Assembly (NCBI GenBank): GCA_034429195.1
Contig: DAOUGQ010000016.1
Span: forward strand, 186,001 to 250,000
Direction: 5' to 3'
From: UBA4782 sp034429195
Lineage (GTDB): Bacteria > Chloroflexota > Anaerolineae > Anaerolineales > Anaerolineaceae
DNA length: 64,000 nucleotides
Notes under the pieces: generated by a model
Databases searched by the model: none
The model's input: only the letters and a program-made list of their open reading frames with translations
Told to the model about the DNA's origin: nothing
Position numbers and translations under genes: made by a program
Shown here: positions 61,489 through 64,000 of the stretch, in pieces
How positions within the stretch are numbered: position 1 is the stretch's first letter
How the letters are laid out: the number at the start of each line of letters is the position of its first letter

Positions 61489-62232
61489 TTACAATGTATG
61501 GAAAGCATTAAGCATCAGAACACAACCAACTATCGCTGCGGTTTCCAAACGAAAGATACGATTTCCCAATGTAATGGCGTGAAAACCATTATCCAGAGCA
61601 AAATGTACTTCTGTATCACTCAATCCTCCTTCTGGTCCAATAACAAGGATCACTTTTTGCGGAGGAATGATTTGCTGAAGTAACTGGTCGATTGTGTGTT
61701 GCCGATCAAGTTCCCAGGCAATACATTTCAGCGTATCAGCTCCAGAAGGCAGAGATAAGGCCTGTTGAATATGAAGCGGGAGGAGAATTTCAGGTACGTG
61801 CACCCTTCCGGATTGTTCCGCAGCTTCCATGGCAATCTGTTGCCAGCGGTCTTGCTTTTGTTGAATATCTTCTATCTTCTGCACAAGGCTACGCTCTGAG
61901 ACCAAAAGACGGAAACTGGCAGCACCGATCTCGGTGCACTTCTGGATGATCCATTCGATCTTCTCACGTCGGCTGGCACACACCCATAATTCGAGTTCAA
62001 CAGTGGGTTCGGTTTGTGGTTGGAGGACTGTTACGATCTCTCCCTGAACATCATTGCGCTGCACAACTGTCAGACGAACCTGATATTCTGCTCCGCTAAT
62101 ATCGAAAACATGAACCAGGTCTCCCGTTTTCAGGCGCAACACATTATTGATCTGTGAACAGCGATCCCGGGGGAAGGTAATCACCGGGAGCTGTATGTAT
62201 TCAGGGGGAATATAAAATCGTGGGGGTGTCAT
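61489..62232 (-). CDS. rsmE: 16S rRNA m3U1498 methyltransferase
   Basis: 247 aa, SPOUT-class enzyme. The N-terminal PUA-like part includes RFYIPPEYI and INNVLRLKTGDLVHVFD. The knotted C-terminal domain contains WIIQKCTEIGAASF, SERSLVQK, QQIAMEAAEQSGRV and the SAM-binding VILVIGPEGGLSDTEV, ending ILRLETAAI-like (RIFRLETAAIVGCV). It methylates U1498 of 16S rRNA. The start overlaps the rsmI stop by 4 nt, so the two rRNA methyltransferases are translationally coupled. Confidence 0.95.
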   Translation of the reverse strand: MTPPRFYIPPEYIQLPVITFPRDRCSQINNVLRLKTGDLVHVFDISGAEYQVRLTVVQRNDVQGEIVTVLQPQTEPTVELELWVCASRREKIEWIIQKCTEIGAASFRLLVSERSLVQKIEDIQQKQDRWQQIAMEAAEQSGRVHVPEILLPLHIQQALSLPSGADTLKCIAWELDRQHTIDQLLQQIIPPQKVILVIGPEGGLSDTEVHFALDNGFHAITLGNRIFRLETAAIVGCVLMLNAFHTL

Positions 62233-62891
62233 TTACCTGCGATCACCACGCAGTATTCGCCTTTCAGTGTAGTTCCGGCAATACTGGCTGCCAGTTCCGA
62301 AAGCAGCCCTCGGCTGACACTTTCATAAAATTTTGTGAGGTCATTGGCAATAGCCGCCTGGCGATCACCGTAAACTTCTATGGCATCTTTTAAAAAGGCT
62401 TCCAATCGATAGGGGCTTTCATAAAATACGAGAGTATGGGGGCTATCTTTATCCACTTCTAAAAATCGTTTGCGTGGGCCTGCTTTGTGAGGGGCAAAAC
62501 CCCGGAAGGTAAAGCTGTGTACAGGAAGCCCGGATAGGATCAAAGCGGTGATCAAGGCGGTGGGACCTGGGATGGCTGTGAGGGGAATATTTTCCTGTAG
62601 GGCAGCGCGAACCAGGATGAATCCGGGATCCGAAATGGCAGGAGTTCCTGCATTGGTAACAAGGGCAACATTTTTTTCATTACGAAGCATATCTAAAACC
62701 TGCGGCAGCACCTTTTTTTCATTGAATTCGTTGAAAGAGCATTGGGGTTTCTTAATGCCAAAGTGGTTTAGCAGATGCCCGGTTTTGCGGGTATCTTCAC
62801 TTACTACCCAATCCACACTCCCCAATACTTCGAGGGCGCGTTGAGTAATGTCTCCAAGATTACCAATGGGTGTGGCTACCAGGTAAAGCAT
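62229..62891 (-). CDS. rsmI: 16S rRNA 2'-O-ribose C1402 methyltransferase
   Basis: 220 aa of the tetrapyrrole-methylase fold. Motifs are LYLVATPIGNLGDITQRA at the N-terminus, VVSEDTRKTGHLLNHF, VALVTNAGTPAISDPGF, TAIPGPTALITALILSGL, FRGFAPHK and VFYESPYRL. It is slightly shorter than E. coli RsmI because the C-terminal extension is absent. A TATACT box at 62898-62903 lies 6 nt before the ATG, predicting a leaderless message. The gene is divergent from lipA, and both promoters share the same 60 bp. Confidence 0.95.
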   Translation of the reverse strand: MLYLVATPIGNLGDITQRALEVLGSVDWVVSEDTRKTGHLLNHFGIKKPQCSFNEFNEKKVLPQVLDMLRNEKNVALVTNAGTPAISDPGFILVRAALQENIPLTAIPGPTALITALILSGLPVHSFTFRGFAPHKAGPRKRFLEVDKDSPHTLVFYESPYRLEAFLKDAIEVYGDRQAAIANDLTKFYESVSRGLLSELAASIAGTTLKGEYCVVIAGK

Positions 62892-62897
62892 AGGGTT

Positions 62898-62903
62898 AGT
62901 ATA
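62898..62903 (-). promoter_or_regulatory. -10 box of the rsmI-rsmE unit, leaderless
   Basis: Reverse-strand TATACT with 6 nt to the ATG at 62891. A TTGTAA at 62919-62924 would give a short 15-bp spacer and overlaps the lipA -35. Confidence 0.55.
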
Positions 62904-62917
62904 TCACGTCAATAAAA

Positions 62918-62946
62918 TTTACAAGGGTGTCTCAATTGGCTATAAT
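62918..62946 (+). promoter_or_regulatory. lipA: Promoter of lipA
   Basis: TTTACA (62918-62923), 17-bp spacer, TATAAT (62941-62946). It lies downstream of the earliest in-frame start (62927), so that start cannot be used from this promoter. Confidence 0.8.
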
Positions 62947-62962
62947 GACAACAGGAGAAAGC

Positions 62963-63901
62963 ATGGCAAACAATCCCACCCGCGAAAGAATTGATCCTGA
63001 GAAAGTAAATACTACTCCGCAACGACGTCCAGATTATATTCGTATTCAGATACCCACTGGCGAAACCTATACCTGGCTACAAAGCTTAATGCGTCAGAAA
63101 GAACTACATACCGTATGCGAAGAAGCAGGCTGCCCGAATATGGGTGAGTGTTGGGGAAGGGGGACCGCAACTTTCTTAATCTTGGGTGATGTTTGCACTC
63201 GCTCCTGTGGATTTTGTGACATCAAGCATGGAAAACCCGGAGTACTGGATTGGCAGGAACCCGAAAGGGTAGCTCAAGCGGTGAAAGCTATGAACTTGCA
63301 TCATGCAGTCATCACCAGTGTCAATCGGGATGAGCGCCGTGATGGTGGTGCGCCAATTTTCGCTATGATTATTCAACGCATACGCGAGGTTTTGCCTGGA
63401 TGTTCGATCGAAGTATTGATCCCAGACTTCAAGGGTAGTGTGGAAGCCTTGAACATCGTGATGCAGGCTCGTCCGGAAATTCTGAACCATAATATCGAAA
63501 CAGTCCCCAGGCTTTTTAAGATTGTTCAGCCTCAAGATCGGTATAGCTGGTCTGAAGCGATATTAACCAATGCCAAAAAGCTGGCTCCAGATGTACTTAC
63601 CAAATCAGGAATAATGGTGGGGTTGGGGGAAACTATGGATGAAGTGAAGCAGGTGCTGCGTGACTTGTATTTATGGAATGTAGATATTCTTACAATAGGG
63701 CAGTACCTTCAACCAAGTAAGAACCATTTAAGAATCGAGCGATATTATACCCTGGAGGAATTCGCAGAGCTTAAGGCATACGGTTTGGAATTGGGTTTCA
63801 AGTGGGTGGAAAGCCAGCCTCTGGTTCGTTCATCTTACCATGCAGCGGAACAGGTGAAGGCTTTGAGTGAAGTCCATCGAAAACTTTATTCGCAAAAGTA
63901 G
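62963..63901 (+). CDS. lipA: Lipoyl synthase
   Basis: 312 aa from ATG at 62963, with AGGAG 5 nt upstream. Radical-SAM enzyme inserting sulfurs into octanoyl groups on lipoyl carrier proteins. The N-terminal auxiliary cluster motif is C-x4-C-x5-C (CEEAGCPNMGEC), and the radical-SAM cluster is C-x3-C-x2-C (CTRSCGFCDI). Later landmarks are VITSVNRDER, HNIETVPRLF and the C-terminal VRSSYHAAEQ with the conserved Ser. Full length. It implies lipoylated 2-oxoacid dehydrogenases or glycine cleavage in this organism. The frame runs back to 62927, but that part contains the promoter. Confidence 0.96.
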   Translation: MANNPTRERIDPEKVNTTPQRRPDYIRIQIPTGETYTWLQSLMRQKELHTVCEEAGCPNMGECWGRGTATFLILGDVCTRSCGFCDIKHGKPGVLDWQEPERVAQAVKAMNLHHAVITSVNRDERRDGGAPIFAMIIQRIREVLPGCSIEVLIPDFKGSVEALNIVMQARPEILNHNIETVPRLFKIVQPQDRYSWSEAILTNAKKLAPDVLTKSGIMVGLGETMDEVKQVLRDLYLWNVDILTIGQYLQPSKNHLRIERYYTLEEFAELKAYGLELGFKWVESQPLVRSSYHAAEQVKALSEVHRKLYSQK

Positions 63902-63945
63902 TCAGGCCCAAGAAATCCTTGGTCAGAGTATGATTATTCAGTTAA

Positions 63946-64000
63946 TCATTGGGTTAAAGAAGGAAATTCATCCGATTCGACGGGCGCAGCTTCACCGGAT
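63946..64000 (-). CDS. Possible C-terminal end of a reverse-strand gene (partial)
   Basis: On the reverse strand from the window edge an open frame reads SGEAAPVESDEFPSLTQ and stops with TGA at 63948-63946. The acidic, Pro-containing tail looks like a natural protein end, but 17 residues cannot establish coding status or function. Confidence 0.3.
   Translation of the reverse strand, partial: SGEAAPVESDEFPSLTQ

Noticed and set aside
1..64000. CRISPR arrays, prophage or integrative elements
   Set aside because: No regularly spaced repeats, Cas, phage structural or integrase genes were seen; base composition appears uniform.

Overview
The window looks like a chromosomal segment of an anaerobic, low-to-mid GC member of Chloroflexota, most likely Anaerolineae/Anaerolineaceae. 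This rests on gene content rather than on a marker search: a Rhizobium-type asparaginase, a MalT-like ATPase fused to a SARP/BTAD output domain, an Os1348/NHLP-type leader-like small protein, DUF5317, DUF3352 and DUF4153/4173 proteins, lipoproteins with Thr/Pro-rich linkers, an A-type flavodiiron protein (O2/NO scavenging in anaerobes), and an isolated dnaA with no dnaN or recF beside it. There is no CRISPR array, complete insertion sequence, prophage or rRNA operon.

Layout. 0-6.2 kb: edge of a lipoprotein gene, miaB, RNase Z, GtrA plus a family-2 glycosyltransferase, a ZIP transporter, and metK behind a SAM-I riboswitch with its promoter, antiterminator and terminator visible. 6.3-11.5 kb (minus strand): endonuclease III, asparaginase, a metallo-beta-lactamase-fold protein with a degenerate metal site, a GAF-PAS histidine kinase and an AAC(3)-type acetyltransferase. 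11.7-21.7 kb: lipoprotein, M23 peptidase, dnaE, a GT39-like membrane glycosyltransferase and a membrane-anchored subtilase. 21.8-28.4 kb: FmdB zinc ribbon, a 42-aa membrane peptide coupled to a DUF4153/4173 protein, an LPG-synthase-type membrane protein, an FAD oxidoreductase and dnaA.

28.4-33.7 kb (minus strand) holds an unusual cassette: MalT/BTAD regulator, then a 52-aa hydrophobic peptide, DUF5317, an Os1348/NHLP-like small protein and an HD-GYP protein, closely spaced. 33.9-43.2 kb: a WD40/TPR membrane protein, a duplicated-domain lipoprotein, an MFS exporter, a DUF3352 protein, greA with a hairpin leader, and lysS. 43.2-44.6 kb carries tRNA-Arg(CCT), a candidate free-standing structured RNA (about 195 nt, minus strand, with its own promoter and U-tract), a GNAT and tRNA-Gly(TCC). 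44.8-49.7 kb: OsmC, flavodiiron protein, coiled-coil membrane protein and an S41 protease lipoprotein.

49.7-64 kb: a protein joining receiver-like, roadblock-like and inactivated Y1-transposase-like domains; polA, a TPR protein, ECF sigma factor, anti-sigma-like protein and NUDIX hydrolase in tight linkage; then ftsK, rsmE-rsmI and lipA.

The three observations I rate highest are the fused, apparently domesticated Y1-transposase-like protein (49726-51747), the structured RNA (43306-43503, minus) and the peptide/NHLP/DUF5317/HD-GYP cassette (28472-33672). A further pattern is that at least seven genes have a -10 box only 6-7 nt before the start codon, which suggests leaderless transcripts. All assignments come from reading the sequence; no database search was run.
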